Positions 63,851-64,000 of a DNA stretch of 64,000 nt are shown here, in pieces. Under the pieces are notes generated by a model. It was given only the letters and a program-made list of their open reading frames with translations, was not told where the DNA came from and made no database searches. Every line of letters begins with the position of its first letter. Positions within the stretch are counted from its first letter, which is position 1. Source of the stretch: Rhizobium mongolense subsp. loessense. Lineage in GTDB: Bacteria > Pseudomonadota > Alphaproteobacteria > Rhizobiales > Rhizobiaceae. A program made the translations under genes and the position numbers. The DNA is taken from assembly GCF_900099775.1 (NCBI RefSeq), contig NZ_FMTM01000001.1, positions 1,364,001-1,428,000 of the forward strand, written 5' to 3'.

Positions 63851-64000
63851 ATTCGAGCGATCGTTCCGTGCTTTTGCGGGGAAGCTCTTTATTAGAAGCC
63901 TGAAATTCCGTCCAAGCGCCGGATTGCTTCCTTGCAAGGGAGGCGGACTGGGTTCAGGCCCGTTTAACACGAACCAACCGGCGCATACGTGGGCCTTGTC
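63851..64000 (+). other. Leader region after cmk, expected rpsA upstream
   Basis: 150 bases without a gene. A small hairpin (TCCTTGCAAGGGA) lies near 63929-63941. In rhizobia rpsA follows cmk, but its coding start is not inside the window. Confidence 0.35.

Overview
The window is a chromosomal segment of a Rhizobiaceae alphaproteobacterium, most likely a Rhizobium of the etli/leguminosarum group. Evidence for this is the gene blocks irr / fabA-fabB-fabI, rimP-nusA-ylxR-infB-rbfA-truB, rpsO-pnp, dnaX-ybaB-recR with the small SRP RNA beside dnaX, kdsB-pheA next to membrane-anchored cytochrome cycM, and an sRNA with a strong terminator between polA and a MarR gene, the position I recall for the rhizobial alpha-r7 family. 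Base composition is GC-rich and start codons include GTG and TTG.

Layout. 1-16 kb: the 5' end of an unidentified gene, polA, the sRNA, a MarR regulator, an M20 peptidase, a secreted SH3 protein with an Arg/Asp repeat tail, a class A penicillin-binding protein, dnaK-dnaJ, and a DHA2-type drug exporter. 16-22.5 kb is accessory: a DUF2147 protein, gene debris, small conserved proteins, two XRE regulators, and a compact locus in which a 30-residue peptide sits directly upstream of a SagB-type peptide dehydrogenase. 22.5-32.5 kb: TRIC-like channel (frameshifted), irr, fabA-fabB-fabI, a frameshifted nucleotidyltransferase-HEPN gene, rsmC, pnp, rpsO and a secreted hydrolase. 32.6-40 kb: the translation/transcription operon rimP to truB. 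40-49.6 kb: MFS exporter, GNAT, lytic transglycosylase with an in-frame repeat insertion, recR, MOSC protein, LysE exporter, ybaB, dnaX, SRP RNA, HIT protein and nudC. 49.6-60 kb: WYL regulator with a VOC protein, pheA-kdsB, cycM, AEC transporter, a candidate sRNA, a PfkB kinase, an SH3 protein, a D-2-hydroxyacid dehydrogenase, GNAT, a ThiF/MoeB protein and recF. 60-64 kb: pseudogene debris (serine protease, PIN toxin, PaiB) around an intact antitoxin and tRNA-Ala(GGC), then a FYDLN protein and cmk.

Most core genes read through intact, whereas several accessory genes (ICMT, TRIC, NTase-HEPN, protease, PIN toxin, PaiB) carry frameshifts, deletions or a lost start. I consider real decay more likely than random sequencing error for most of these, but single-base cases (TRIC, PIN, HEPN) need read-level checking.

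The best candidates for something undescribed are: (1) the 30-aa peptide plus SagB-like dehydrogenase locus at 18-20.5 kb with its divergent small gene and XRE regulator, which looks like a minimal RiPP-type system without a visible cyclodehydratase; (2) two distant minus-strand intergenic loci (about 6.3 kb and 54.6 kb) that share a 20-nt block (19 of 20 identical) and each end in a minus-strand terminator; (3) a palindromic repeat translated in frame at the N-terminus of a lytic transglycosylase.
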